The notes under the pieces were generated by a model, which saw nothing but the letters and a program-made list of their open reading frames with translations, did no database searches and was not told the origin of the DNA. Shown here one piece after another: positions 26,069 to 36,837 of a stretch of DNA of 64,000 bases (position 1 is the first letter of the stretch; every line of letters begins with the position of its first letter). The translations under genes were made by a program, and so were the position numbers. Source of the stretch: Chrysemys picta bellii (Eukaryota > Chordata > Testudines > Emydidae); assembly GCF_011386835.1 (NCBI RefSeq), contig NC_088791.1, forward strand, positions 26,634,998 through 26,698,997. The letters are read 5' to 3'.

Positions 26069-26953
26069 GCCCCCCCTTTTTTGCTTTAGCAAAGAGAATT
26101 ACAATAAATTTATCAACTTTACAAAACACTAATGCTAGCTGATAATATTTACAGAGGATGAACATCACATTCACGACATTATCTGAAGAAAATACATTTT
26201 TCTACTAAAAATACTGGATCACACAGACAATACTGCCAAATACAATGAGATTTAGAAAGTCTAGACTTTTGACTTTTTGAGATTTAAAATACGCTTCCAT
26301 GGCTATTGTTGTTTTAAACTTTCATATCTTCAGAGGGTATTATTTTGCTTTTTACATTTTGCCAAATTGTGATCTTGCACATTTTGGGGAAATTCTCATG
26401 CCATGGAGATATCTTTTAAGCCATTTTTAAAAAATGCTCCATCATATTTTATGACAGGTAAACAACTTCTAGCTCATCAGCTCAACAACTGCTAATAAGC
26501 AACTCTAGTTTTTTAATGAATAAGGACAGGGTAAAACATTTTAAGTATCATTAAATAATGCTAAATCAATCCAGATTTACACAGAATTTCAATGGAAACA
26601 TACATGATAGTCACATTAATATTAAATGAATTCATTATGATCTGTGCTATTACAGTGAATCACAAATTAATTCTTAATGATGAGAAACTTTGTGTGTTAC
26701 CAAGAACAGGAACTGACAAGAAAGCCACTTAGAGACACCTTCCTTATTCTGTTACATTGCTAACTATTAATATATTCAAAAACTTAAGAGAAAAGCATGA
26801 GTGTTTTAAAAATAAGTCTTCACAATATATGTAATGATCAGGAACAACTATAAGGTTTTATTCGTTTTAAAGGTTCATTTTTCCCTTTATAAATAGAAGT
26901 TCATTATAACAGGTGTTATAATAATTAAAAAGTGATTACTGTAGGGTTCAGGG

Positions 26954-26980
26954 ATTTGTTTGTTTGTTTGTTTGTTTTTT
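26954..26980. repeat. (TTTG)n microsatellite
   Basis: About five TTTG units followed by a T run. Confidence 0.93.
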
Positions 26981-28266
26981 AGCAACCAGCCAAATAATGG
27001 AGAGTTTATAGGTGTCCTTGTCTCACTTTTACAACCTCTTTGTTTTTGACGTGTAGGTTTTAATGTGCATCATAACACTTCTCATCCTGCAGTAAGATAC
27101 TCTCTGGGGATCACTTGCAGAAAATAGGACATTGAGTCCATAATTAAAGTAATCTCTTTCCAGGCAGATGCTTCAGTTGGCTCTGTTATCACATATTACA
27201 AAAGGCATCTTGAGGCCTATAAAATGTGCAGCAAATGGCTTTGGAGATGAGAAACAGCAATTTTTCATCTAATTTTGATCCATAGACATGTAAGTACTGC
27301 ATTGCCACTTCTTGGTATGGAGCCAAATAACTATTGTGGCTGCTGAAATGAGCCTGGCAGTAACCAAAATTAAAGAGTACTTCAGCTTTTATCCTCAGTC
27401 AGGAAAGCTTTTTTGTAACTATCTTTGCGCTTAGCAAATAAGCACGCCATCTCAAATATGAGAGTTAATGCCTACATGTGGATTTGGAAGAAAGGCTTTA
27501 TACAGTTTAAGTTGTCATTCATGTTCTCTATATATTTGCTTAAATTAAAGCCATAGTTCAAATTATGGTCCTAACATCTTCACTGCTTTGCAAAATAGTC
27601 TGCAACATTAACTGGAAACATTTTTCCAGTTTATCTTTTGTATACTATTTTAGGACACTTAGGACATTGCTCTTTGAAATCTGTAAGTAGGTTCTGCTAA
27701 GTAATTTGTTCACATAACTTATAATCCTTTCCATAAACACTAATGCTGATAAGTGCTGGGTGAGCTTTATGAAGCACATTTTTGGTTCCAGATTAAGACT
27801 CCCGGGTTGTATGTAGCCAAAATTTGACCTCAAATTAGTAAAACATTGAAAAGGAAGACTGACTGTCTTGTATTATTCATGTCTTCCTACTTATTGTTTT
27901 AAACCCTCCCCTGCCTATGTGGGAAATAACACAGATTAATAGAGACCTGCTTGTTTTCAAGAGATTATAAATGTATTTCACAAAAAATATATTAAATAAC
28001 GTATATCTTATAACTTGGTTCAACTGAATTATGCTGAGTTAAGTTGGCTATTTAGAAGACTATACATACCATGTTAGATTTTTGCATCACTAAGGAGTAG
28101 AAGATCCAAGTCAGCCAACAGTAATAGTATGTTTGAAAAAATTATCTTACATTGTTACAGTATCTGTAAAATACTTGTTACAGCAGTTGCCATTAGGACA
28201 TCAGCACTTATCAACAGTAGCTACAAAGTGGTGTTGGAGACACTGCATTGATTTTTTCTTATAAAT

Positions 28267-28397
28267 ACTATAATTTATTATTTGTATCACTATAGCATGT
28301 CGGCGTCCTAGTCATGGGCCAAGACCCCATTGTGCTACGTGCTGTGCAAACAGAGAACAACTGATGGTTCCTGTCCCAAAGAGCTTACAATCTAAGT
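28267..28397 (-). repeat. L2/MIR-like 3' tail
   Basis: On the plus strand it reads ACCCCATTGTGCTACGTGCT...CAAAGAGCTTACAATCTAAG; reversed, this is TAAGCTCTTTGGGACAGGAA...GCACAATGGGGTCTTGGCCC, an ancient amniote repeat. A plus-strand copy lies at 48.2 kb. Confidence 0.7.
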
Positions 28398-28517
28398 AAG
28401 CAATACTAAGTGATAAGGTAATATTGTGATGCCTCAGATATTAGTATGGTCACTGTTGGTAAATGATGACTTTTTTTTTATAGTCACCACTGTGGGCAAG
28501 ACTGGAACCAGTTTCTA

Positions 28518-28589
28518 GGACCTGATCCAAAGCCCAGTTAATAGAATGGAGTCTTTTCTATTGATTTTAGTGGGCTTTGAATCAGGACC
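28518..28589. repeat. Short fold-back repeat
   Basis: Arms GGACCTGATCCAAAGCCCA (28518-28536) and TGGGCTTTGAATCAGGACC (28571-28589) pair with two mismatches. Confidence 0.75.
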
Positions 28590-28837
28590 ATAGCATTTGT
28601 GCGGATGTACATGTCACAAGCTGGCTAGAAGAAATACATGAAAAAGGGCATTGTAAATGGTCTCAGAAGAATTTAACATTCTTGGTGACTGAAAACTATT
28701 CAAGTGAATGACAAATATCAATAATAGTGTTCATCCTGGGACAAGTCTCAAAGACTTTGCACATTTTCTATACAGATCTTTCTCAGTCAAAAATCCCATT
28801 GAAATAACTAGAAGGTTTGGTCAAAATAAAGACTGAG

Positions 28838-29147
28838 CAAAGGAACTGTGTACATGGAAACTAGAAAGAAAAAACTAAAATAGTTGTAATTCACACTGTT
28901 AACTGTTTCGATGCAAGTCCGTGTGTGAACACTCTTTGATTTGGAATAATAGTGCTCTTTTTAGATATAACTTACCTTAAGTCATATATTGAAATAGCTC
29001 ATTGACCAGCTTAAGTTATATGGAAATAGAGCGCTCTTATTCCAGAACAGAGTGTCCACATACAGACTTGCACTGAAATAGCTAAAGATGTGATTAACAA
29101 CCAATTTAGTTATTTGAGTTCCAGTTTCCATGTAGACAAGCCCTGAT
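28838..29147. mobile_element. Long fold-back MITE
   Basis: Outer ends TGTACATGGAAACTAGAA and TTCCAGTTTCCATGTAGACA are inverted. Inner arms 28914-28962 (GCAAGTCCGTGTGTGAACAC on) and 29029-29078 (ending TACAGACTTGC) pair over about 48 bp with some mismatches. The 3' terminus continues AGACAAGCCCT, a motif frequent in reptile MITEs. Confidence 0.7.
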
Positions 29148-29576
29148 TAAGGACTCTAGGATTTGGCACTCTGCTAGAAGTATTAACAACAGTACAACTT
29201 TATGACTTTCCCTGAAATTAATCCTCCAGTCAGTTATTTTGATTATGAAACCACACCATTTTGGTGACATATTAATAGTGGCAGAATGTAGATTGTAGCA
29301 GAATGTAGCTACATAGTAGGCAGCAAAACAGATTAGCTAACATTTCATTTTTTATTGGTTAGAATTATTTAAAATAATAATAGATTTTTTTTTTAAATAA
29401 ACTTAATTGAGATGGGAAGAACAAACCTCAGAGCTTCATACAGTTTGAAAAACAATTAGGAAGCATGTGATGGGATATACTTCCCATATTGTTCTTGACA
29501 TTTCCCCCCACCCCCCACTGTGCTAGTGTAGGGTCACCCAGGGGAGGGTCAAAGCCAATTTTTCAGGGAAGAGGAT

Positions 29577-29973
29577 AGCGGCCGCCCAGCCAGGCAGCAG
29601 CACAGCTGCGAGCAGCGGCACAGGAGGCAGCAAACAGGGCGGCTAACAGGGGAGTTTGAGAGGGAGTTCTCATTGGAGGAGAAGGTATCTGTACTTGTGT
29701 CTGTCTTTGTTGTCCTTGTGTGTTTGTAGAGGCCTGTAGGGGCAGGGTGCTGGGAGGGACGCCGAGCCCTGATGAGGGGGCGGGGCTTGGCTGAGTAGGG
29801 GGCCCATAAAAGCGGCCGCCCAGCCAGGCAGCGGCACAGGAGGCAGCAAACAGGGCGGCTAACAGGGGAGTTTGAGTGGGAGTTTGCAGGGGGAGGTGGA
29901 AGGGGAGGCAGGAGGGCGCGGCGTGTTGTGTGCTCTGTGTCCGCAGGTGCTGTGGGCAGAGACTGCAGCAGCC
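29577..29973 (+). promoter_or_regulatory. CR1 5' UTR with duplicated promoter-like segment
   Basis: A segment starting AGCGGCCGCCCAGCCAGGCA at 29577 recurs at 29811, an offset of 234 bp. The match runs about 70-85 bp through ACAGGGCGGCTAACAGGGGA, except that the first copy carries roughly 18 extra bases. The second copy is preceded by a TATA-like CATAAAAG (29804-29811). The region is GC- and CpG-rich inside an AT-rich intron. LINEs carry internal promoters in the 5' UTR, and tandem 5' UTR units are known in some LINE families. The promoter role here is inferred. Confidence 0.6.
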
Positions 29974-31085
29974 ATGAGCCAAGCAGCAGCAAACGGAATG
30001 CAGATGGCTGCCTGCGGAAGCTGTGGTATGTATATAGTCCTAGAGTTTGCATGAAGTGCCGCCTTATAGCGTTACTGGAAGAAAAGATTAGGGGGTTGCA
30101 GATGCAGGTAGATACCCTGGTGGAGTTTAGACGGGGGGTTGAGCAGCTGATGGAGGACAGGCAAGGAGGGACTGAAGGGGAATGCTTAGGGGTGCAGGTG
30201 GAAGCAGAGGTAGAGGACAGTGAGGGGGGAACGTTAGAGGGAGAACAAGGGCAGTGGAAGCATGTGACCGTGAGAAGCAGGCCAAGGAAAAGGAGGGCTA
30301 GTGAGGGGGAAATAGAACTCAGGAACAGGTTTGGGTGTTTGGATAACGAGGAGGGGGGGCAGGAGGTGGTGACTGAAGGTGGGAGAGTGAGGAAGAAGAG
30401 AAGAGCAGCTAGTCCAATAGAGAGAGGGGAGGAGTTGATGGAGACAGCACCAATTCTGGGCCCCCGGAGGATTCAGGAAGGCACAAGGGGGAGTATGAGA
30501 GAAGATAGGAACAGACACAGGTTAGGACTAGAGGGATCAGAGACTAGATTAGTAGATCGCACTGTTGCCAGGCGACGGCAGGTGTATGTGATTGGGGATT
30601 CTTTACTGAGGAGATTAGACAGGCCTGTGACCAGGGCAGACCTGGAGAACAGAAGGGTGTGCTGTCTACCGGGCGCAAAGATACGCGATGTGGACCTGCA
30701 GTTGAAAAGGATCCTAAAAGGAGCAGGTAAGAACCCCTTGATAATCCTTCATGTAGGAACGAATGACACGGCTAGGTTCTCGTTAGAGAGAATCAAGGGA
30801 GATTATGCCAGGCTGGGTAAGACGCTCAAGGAAATAGAGGCTCAGATTATCTTTAGTGGGATTCTGCCTGTTCCTAGAGAAGGGCAGCAAAGGGCTGATA
30901 GGATTGTGAGAATAAATAGTTGGCTAAGAGAGTGGTGCTATAAGGAGGGCTTTGGGATGTATGGCCACTGGGAGGCTTTCGGGGACAGACAGCTGTTCTC
31001 ACGGGATGGACTTCACCTGAGTAGGGAAGGAAATAGACTTCTGGGAGGGAGGCTGGCTCATCTTATCAAAAGAGCTTTAAACTAG
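29928..31085 (+). CDS. CR1 ORF1 protein with SGNH esterase domain
   Basis: ORF1 proteins of CR1 bind element RNA and many carry an esterase. The 385-codon open frame shown begins at a GTG; the first in-frame ATG is 30051. The likely ancestral ATG is 29974, in another frame, reading MSQAAANGMQMAACGSC, so the N-terminus appears frameshifted. Visible parts: a CMKC pair at residues 41-44, a short coiled-coil-like stretch (about 45-77), an acidic then basic linker (80-218), and an SGNH hydrolase domain (219-384). Catalytic blocks are intact: GDSL at 223-226 (nucleophile Ser225), LPGA at 248-251, GTND at 277-280, and DGLH at 360-363 (Asp360, His363). It ends in TAA, 17 bases before the open ORF2 frame and about 100 bases before the first ORF2 ATG. 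Confidence 0.85.
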   Translation: MCSVSAGAVGRDCSSHEPSSSKRNADGCLRKLWYVYSPRVCMKCRLIALLEEKIRGLQMQVDTLVEFRRGVEQLMEDRQGGTEGECLGVQVEAEVEDSEGGTLEGEQGQWKHVTVRSRPRKRRASEGEIELRNRFGCLDNEEGGQEVVTEGGRVRKKRRAASPIERGEELMETAPILGPRRIQEGTRGSMREDRNRHRLGLEGSETRLVDRTVARRRQVYVIGDSLLRRLDRPVTRADLENRRVCCLPGAKIRDVDLQLKRILKGAGKNPLIILHVGTNDTARFSLERIKGDYARLGKTLKEIEAQIIFSGILPVPREGQQRADRIVRINSWLREWCYKEGFGMYGHWEAFGDRQLFSRDGLHLSREGNRLLGGRLAHLIKRALN

Positions 31086-31102
31086 GAAGTTGGGGGAGAT
31101 GG

Positions 31103-32572
31103 TTGGGAGATGTACAGTTAATCTCCACGCCAGATTCCAACATTGAAAAGGCGAGTGATGAGATAAGAGGAGATATAGCAGGGGAGATGGGATTGGACAT
31201 AAGAAGGAGAGGGGGGACGAACACACAGAGGTCTGTAACATATTGCGTTACTAAGGGGAGACAGGCTAAACGACATACATTAGGATGTTTATACACCAAT
31301 GTGAGAAGCCTAGGTAACAAAATGGAGGAATTGGAACTCTTGGTCCGAGAATTGAAACCGGATATCGTAGGAATAACTGAAACGTGGTGGAACGGCAGTC
31401 ACGACTGGAATACAGGTATGGAAGGGTATGCGCTGTTTAGGAAAGACCGGAACAAAGGTAAAGGTGGGGGGGTGGCATTGTATGTCAATAATGAGATAAG
31501 CTGTAAAGAAATAATAGTTGATGGAATAGACAAGACAGAGTCCGTCTGGGCAATACTCACACTGGGTAAAAGAACTACTAGAGCCTCTCCAGGGATAGTG
31601 CTTGGGGTGTGCTATAGACCGCCGGGATCGACCCAGGATATGGATAAAGAACTATTTAATGTGTTTAAGGAAGTAAATACTAATAGGAACTGTGTAATTA
31701 TGGGGGACTTTAACTTTCCAGATATAGATTGGGGAACAAATGCTAGTAGCAATAATAGGGCTCAGATGTTCCTAGATGTGCTTGCTGATCAATTCCTTCA
31801 TCAAGTAGTAGCTGAACCGACGAGGGGGGAGGCCATTTTGGATTTGGTTTTGGTGAGTAGTGAGGACCTCGTTGAGGAAGTGGTTGTAGGGGACAACTTG
31901 GGCTCCAGTGATCATGAGCTAATTCGGCTTAAACTAAATGGAAGGAGTAACAGAATTAAATCAAAGACTAGGGTTTATAATTTTAAAAAGGCTAATTTTA
32001 ACAAATTAAGAGGACTGGTGAGAGAAGTGGATTGGGCAAACATATTAATGGATCTAAAGGCAGACGATGCCTGGGATTACTTTAAGTTAAAGCTACATGA
32101 GCTGTCGGAGGCCTGTATCCCGAAAAAGGAAAAAAGGTTAGTAAGCAAGAGATTTAGACCGAGTTGGATGAGCGACCATCTCAAAGGGGCGATTAGGAAA
32201 AAACAAAAAGCGTACAAAGAGTGGAAGAGGGGAGGGATCAGTAAGGAAACTTACCTTAGTGAAGTCAGAGCATGTAGAGATAGAGTGAGAAAGGCCAAAA
32301 GCCGTGTAGAGTTGGACCTTGCGAGGGGAATTAAAAGCAATAGTAAGAGGTTTTACAGCCACATAAATAGGAAGAAAGCAAAGAAAGAAGAAGTGGGACC
32401 GCTGAAGACTATAGCTGGAGAGGAGATTAAGGATAATCTAGGCATGGCACAATATCTTAACGAATATTTTGCATCGGTGTTTAATGAAGCCAATGAAGGG
32501 ACTAGGAATACTAACAGCGTGACAGAGGGGGATACAGGAGGGGGGATTATCAGAGGTAGAAACCAAACTTGA
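31103..32572 (+). pseudogene. CR1 ORF2, endonuclease half (frameshifted at its end)
   Basis: The frame is open from 31103 but the first in-frame ATG is 31187. It encodes an apurinic/apyrimidinic-type endonuclease, which nicks target DNA to prime reverse transcription. Motifs in order: TNVRSL, ITETWW (catalytic Glu), GVCYRPPGS, IMGDFNFPDIDW (Asp and Asn) and SSDHELI (catalytic His). A basic linker follows with many Lys/Arg, ending near EVGPLKTIAGEEI. The frame fails after VTEGDTGGG: a run of six Gs at 32540-32545 shifts reading by one base and gives a stop at 32570-32572. Five Gs would keep the frame, so this is a single-base insertion or a sequencing error. Confidence 0.88.
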
Positions 32573-34043
32573 ACACCTTAATGGGACTAAGTCGGGCGGA
32601 CCGGATGATCTTCATCCGAGAATATTGAAGGAATTGGCACGGGAAATAGCAGGCCCCTTAGCGATAATTTTTAATGAATCTGTAAACTCGGGGGTGGTTC
32701 CGTTAGACTGGAGAATAGCAAATGTGGTTCCTATTTTCAAGAAAGGGAAAAAAAGTGACCCGGGTAACTACAGGCCTGTTAGTTTAACATCTGTAGTGTT
32801 CAAGGTCCTGGAGAAAATTCTGAAAGAAAAAGTAGTTGAGGAACTTGAGGTCAATGGCAATTGCGACAAATTACAACATGGTTTTACGAAGGGCAGATCG
32901 TGCCAAACCAATCTGATCTCCTGCTTTGAGAAAGTAACGGACTTATTAGATAAGGGAAATGCGGTGGACCTAATATACCTTGATTTCAGTAAAGCATTTG
33001 ATACAGTACCGCATGAGGAATTGTTGGTTAAACTGGAAAAGATAGGGATCGATATGAAAATCCAGAGATGGATAAGGAACTGGTTAATGGGGAGAATGCA
33101 GCGGGTCGTATTGAAGGGTGAACTGTCAGGTTGGAGGGAGGTCACCAGTGGAGTTCCTCAAGGTTCAGTTTTGGGACCCATTTTATTTAATCTATTTATT
33201 ACTGACCTCGGAACCGATTGTAGGAGTGGGCTGATAAAGTTTGCGGATGACACAAAGCTGGGTGGTATTGCCAATTCGGAGGAGGATAGGGATATTCTGC
33301 AGGAAGACTTGAATGACCTTGTGAATTGGAGTATCAGAAATAGGATGAAATTTAATAGTGAAAAGTGTAAGGTGATGCATTTAGGGATGACTAACAACAA
33401 TTTTAGTTACAAGCTGGGGACGCATCGGTTAGAAGTAACTGAGGAGGAGAAAGACCGTAGGGTCCTTGTAGACCGCAGGATGACTATGAGTCGACAATGT
33501 GACGTGGCGGTGAAAAAAGCCAATGCGGTCTTGGGATGCATTAGGCAAGGTATATCTAGTAGGGATAAAGAGGTGCTGCTTCCGTTGTATAAGGCGCTGG
33601 TGAGACCTCATTTGGAGTACTGTGTGCAGTTCTGGTCTCCCATGTTTAAAAAAGATGAACTCAAACTGGAACGGGTACAGAGAAGGGCCACTAGGATGAT
33701 CAGAGGAATGGAAAACCTGTCGTATGAAAGGAGACTAGAGGAGCTCGGGTTGTTTAGCCTGACCAAACGAAGGCTGAGGGGGGATATGATTGCTCTCTTT
33801 AAATATATCAGAGGGATAAATACCAGGGAGGGAGAGGAATTATTCCAGCTTAGTACTAATGTGGACACGAGAACGAATGGATATAAACTGGCCATGGGGA
33901 AGTTTAGGCTTGAAATTAGACGAAGGTTTCTGACCGTCAGAGGGGTGAAATATTGGAACAGCCTTCCGAGGGAAACGGTGGGGGCGAAGGACCTGTCTGG
34001 TTTTAAGATTAAGCTAGATAAGTTTATGGTTGGAATGGTTTAA
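32546..34043 (+). pseudogene. CR1 ORF2, reverse transcriptase half
   Basis: Downstream of the G run the ORF2 frame is intact to a TAA at 34041-34043. No natural start codon is expected here because this is the continuation of ORF2. Reverse transcriptase motifs are complete: NYRPVSLTSV, LIYLDFSKAFDTVPH (first catalytic Asp), SGVPQGSVLGPILF, and KFADDTKLGG with the catalytic FADD at 33240-33251, then NSEKCKVMHLG and the thumb region [12 protein letters not shown], ending in SLPRETVGAKDLSGFK. No residue of the catalytic core is missing. Translation would need correction or bypass of the single G insertion. Confidence 0.9.
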
Positions 34044-34431
34044 TGGAAAAACATGATTTTAGTCAAAGGAATACCGTGCCATGGCAGGTAAATAGTATAA
34101 TGACGAACAAGGGGCAGGCTGGAGACTCTTGCCTACATGCTAGGGGTTTTACTGATCGCCATATTTGGGGTCGGGAAGGAATTTTCCTCCAGGGTAGATT
34201 GGCAGAGGCCCTGGAGGTTTTTCGCCTTCCTCCGCAGCATGGGGCAGGGATCGCTGGCAGGAGGATTCTCTGCCAATTGAAGTCTCTAAGCCACAGGATT
34301 TGGGACTTCAACAGCAGAGTCAAGGGAAAGGGTAGGGACGGCTTTGTGGCCTGCATCATGCAGGGGGTCAGACCAGATGATCATAATGGTCCCTTCTGAC
34401 CTTAAAGTCTATGAGTCTATGAGTCTATGAG
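34044..34431 (+). other. CR1 3' UTR and terminal octamer repeat
   Basis: About 390 bases follow the ORF2 stop. The end reads GGGTCAGACCAGATGATCAT then three exact copies of TCTATGAG. CR1 reverse transcriptase recognises a 3' hairpin plus short tandem repeat rather than poly(A). The 3' UTR contains a chance open frame of about 118 codons. Confidence 0.85.
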
Positions 34432-35205
34432 AAACATGGCAGAGGTTCAATGATTGGAGAACCAATGCAGCTGGTGCTAATTTAAGTTTTGCCACTAACT
34501 TCAATGGGGCCTATATTTCATTCCTTGACATTTGGGGGACATAAACTTCAAAGAAATGCCCTTTTAACAGAGACTGAGGTGAAACAAATTTTCTTGTTTG
34601 TGTTGGACTAGCATTACTTGCTTCCCACAAAGTCCCCAGCCCTCAGACACACATAAGAAGTCCTGCTGAATACTACATTTGAAATTAATCTCTGCTGTAC
34701 TTCATCCAAAGAAGAAGGGAGAGGGAAATATCATTCAGTTTTGCTGGTGTACATCAAGAGTAGGAACAGAGCATCCTAATGTGTTTTCTACTGACTGTTT
34801 AAACAAATTTCAAACAAAACTAAACTGAAGCTTTAAAAACACACACAAAAAATGGTAGTCTGTGTCTACACCAGGACCATCACATATTTAAGTGCTTTGC
34901 TGGATTGAAACTCTGCAGCACCTTGCAGGGTAGAGCCCCTAACGATATTAATTCTATAAAAACAAAGTACTTCACAAAATTCTCTTGCAAGAAGTCCAGT
35001 GCCTCCCACAGATGCATACACAGAATGCTCTTATCTGAAACTCATCCATCCATTAAACATTTGCTGTATTCTCCATTCCAGAGATTGCATTAAAATTATC
35101 TGACTCACTTGACTGACTATAGGTGCATCCCAAAGCTGAGACCTTATAAAAGAGTTCGGTGCAGACATTCTATCGGGCTGTGGAAATTTTTTTGTAGAAC
35201 TGAGG

Positions 35206-35244
<39 letters not shown>

Positions 35245-36236
35245 ATGGGGAAGGAAGGGAACAGACCATAGTTTTATATATTATTCATCTCTCTGATTTC
35301 ACAGTACAACTCACTCAATGTTCAAACCTCACTGTTTAGAAACACCAAGCATTTCCACAACAGTTCAAGCAATTTCCACTTCATGTCCATCTCAATGAGC
35401 ATAATTCTTCCAGGGGCTCATCTTCAAAGCCTAATTATCAATCAAACCATATTCCACCCAAGTAATGGGTACATTTCTCAATGGGGAAGAAATTAAAATC
35501 TAATCTCAGCTTCTAAAATTCCCAAATGAACATTTGTGAGAAGGGAAGTATTCTCATTGCAAGTAATTTATTATTTAGACTCTACTAGCAGAAAATGATC
35601 AGCTTCCATTTTCTCTCATGCAGAAGGTGCCAAGGTCCAATATGGAAATATTCCAAAATTTTAACAAAACATTCAAAGGCAACACTAAACAATAGCCTCC
35701 TGCTACTGTACAATACAAGTATGTTATATACAAAAGTTGTAGCTGTACAAAGGAGAGAGGAGGGAAACAGAGTAATGCTAACATTGTCATGACATTTTTG
35801 CAATTACAATTTTTGGCATTACGTGACTCAATTGAAAGGAGGAATTTATCCTTTGCTACCAGTAGAGACAGGGAAAACTTATGCCTATCATTTGAACTGA
35901 ATCCAAACAACCTTTTGGAAGAACTGGCGTGTCCTTTTCTTTTAAATCATTTTTCACATGCTCACTCTTCCTGATTTGTGCTGATGTGAGCATGTTGGGT
36001 CACGTCAGGTACTTGGCAGACTCTGCAGTCCCCCAAAACAAGACAGCACCAGGCACTTCATGGTACGAAATGGCCTTTTTTTGTGTGAGACCTTTGAGAA
36101 AGAATTAAATTACCGGACAATCCTCCTCTCCTCAGAGTGAACTCTTAAATGAATAGTTTCCTTTCTCAGGAGAAAAGGCAAAATAAGCTGTAAGATGTCA
36201 TACAACTCTTCCCTTTATTTGCAGTCCTTTATCATA
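34432..36236. other. RELN: Intron, mostly unique-looking
   Basis: AT-rich, with the GT microsatellite. Short frames on both strands near 35585-35974 have no domain. Confidence 0.55.
35206..35243. repeat. (GT)n microsatellite
   Basis: About 19 uninterrupted TG units followed by TCATGGGG. Confidence 0.97.
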
Positions 36237-36400
36237 GAGCTAATCAGGAATTTTTTGACGACATTTTTTAATTGGAAAATGTGGATTCTTCCAAACTGAA
36301 AGTTTTCACAGAAATGTATCGGTTCTGATGACTCTTCCGTTGGGAAAGATTTCTCAGGTCCAGAACAGAACAGTTGGTCAAAACATCAGAGTGAGAGAAA
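36237..36400. repeat. AT-rich fold-back repeat fragment
   Basis: AATTTTTTGACGACATTTTT, TGGAAAATGTGGATTCTTCC and AAAGTTTTCACAGAAATG match the AT-rich family in style. It is short and its ends are unclear. Confidence 0.4.
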
Positions 36401-36404
36401 AACA

Positions 36405-36690
36405 GCCAATAGCTCAGTGATTAGAGCTGTCAACTGGCATGTATGTGTGAGTCTCTGCTCGGCTTGATTTGGAGCTTTGAACCTGACTCTCCCACATCCC
36501 CAGTAAGTCTCCTGACCACCAGGCTATTCTGGGATAGGTTCTTCTCAGTCTCTTCTGTTGAAGCTGTTACACTTTATAAATAATGAAATAGTCATTGGGC
36601 CAGAGGGAGACTGACTATAGCTCAGGGTTAGGGCACTGAGTCAGACACAGTAGGGGCCTGAACCTCAGTCTCCCACATCCCAGGCTATTC
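36405..36690. repeat. tRNA-like tandem repeat (SINE-like)
   Basis: CAATAGCTCAGTGATTAGAG at about 36408 looks like a tRNA A box, and a second similar motif CTATAGCTCAGGGTTAGGGC appears near 36615. CTCCCACATCCC and CAGGCTATTCTGGG occur in both halves (about 36487-36533 and 36669-36695). I cannot name the family. Confidence 0.5.
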
Positions 36691-36701
36691 TGGGGTCTCT
36701 C

Positions 36702-36837
36702 CGGGGGTGCTGGAACTAGGGTGCTGGGGGTGCTCCTGCACCCCTTGGCTTAAAGTGGTTTCCATCATACACAGGATTTACAGTTTTGTTCAATGGCTCT
36801 CAGCATCCCCACTATAAAAACTGTTACAGCGCCACTG
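36702..36837. mobile_element. hAT-type MITE, 136 bp
   Basis: Inverted ends CGGGGGTGCTGGAAC and GTTACAGCGCCACTG, with an exact 8-bp target duplication GGTCTCTC (36694-36701 and 36838-36845). The body reads TGGTTTCCATCATACACAGG and CAATGGCTCTCAGCATCCCC. No coding content. Confidence 0.85.

Larger units (their letters stand above)
25646..28266. other. RELN: Intron, mostly unique-looking
   Basis: AT-rich with two microsatellites. No transposon was recognised between 26.1 and 28.2 kb, one of the longer repeat-free stretches of the window. Confidence 0.55.
29572..34431 (+). mobile_element. Nearly full-length CR1 non-LTR retrotransposon
   Basis: The element has the full CR1 layout: a GC-rich 5' UTR with a repeated segment, ORF1 with an SGNH esterase domain, ORF2 with apurinic-like endonuclease then reverse transcriptase, a short 3' UTR, and a terminal tandem octamer (TCTATGAG, three exact copies at 34408-34431) in place of poly(A). 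Both frames are open over long stretches with only two apparent frame breaks (around 30030-30050 and at a G run 32540-32545), so the copy looks young relative to every other LINE here. It lies antisense to RELN inside the inferred intron 3. The exact 5' boundary is uncertain and I could not define a target-site duplication, which is usual for CR1. Confidence 0.93.

Noticed and set aside
29549..30052. Minus-strand frames of 139 and 167 codons
   Set aside because: They are the complement of the GC-rich CR1 5' UTR, with internal repeats reflecting the DNA duplication. No protein signature.
36405..36480. Functional tRNA gene
   Set aside because: Only an A-box-like motif is present; no cloverleaf or B box at the right distance could be drawn.
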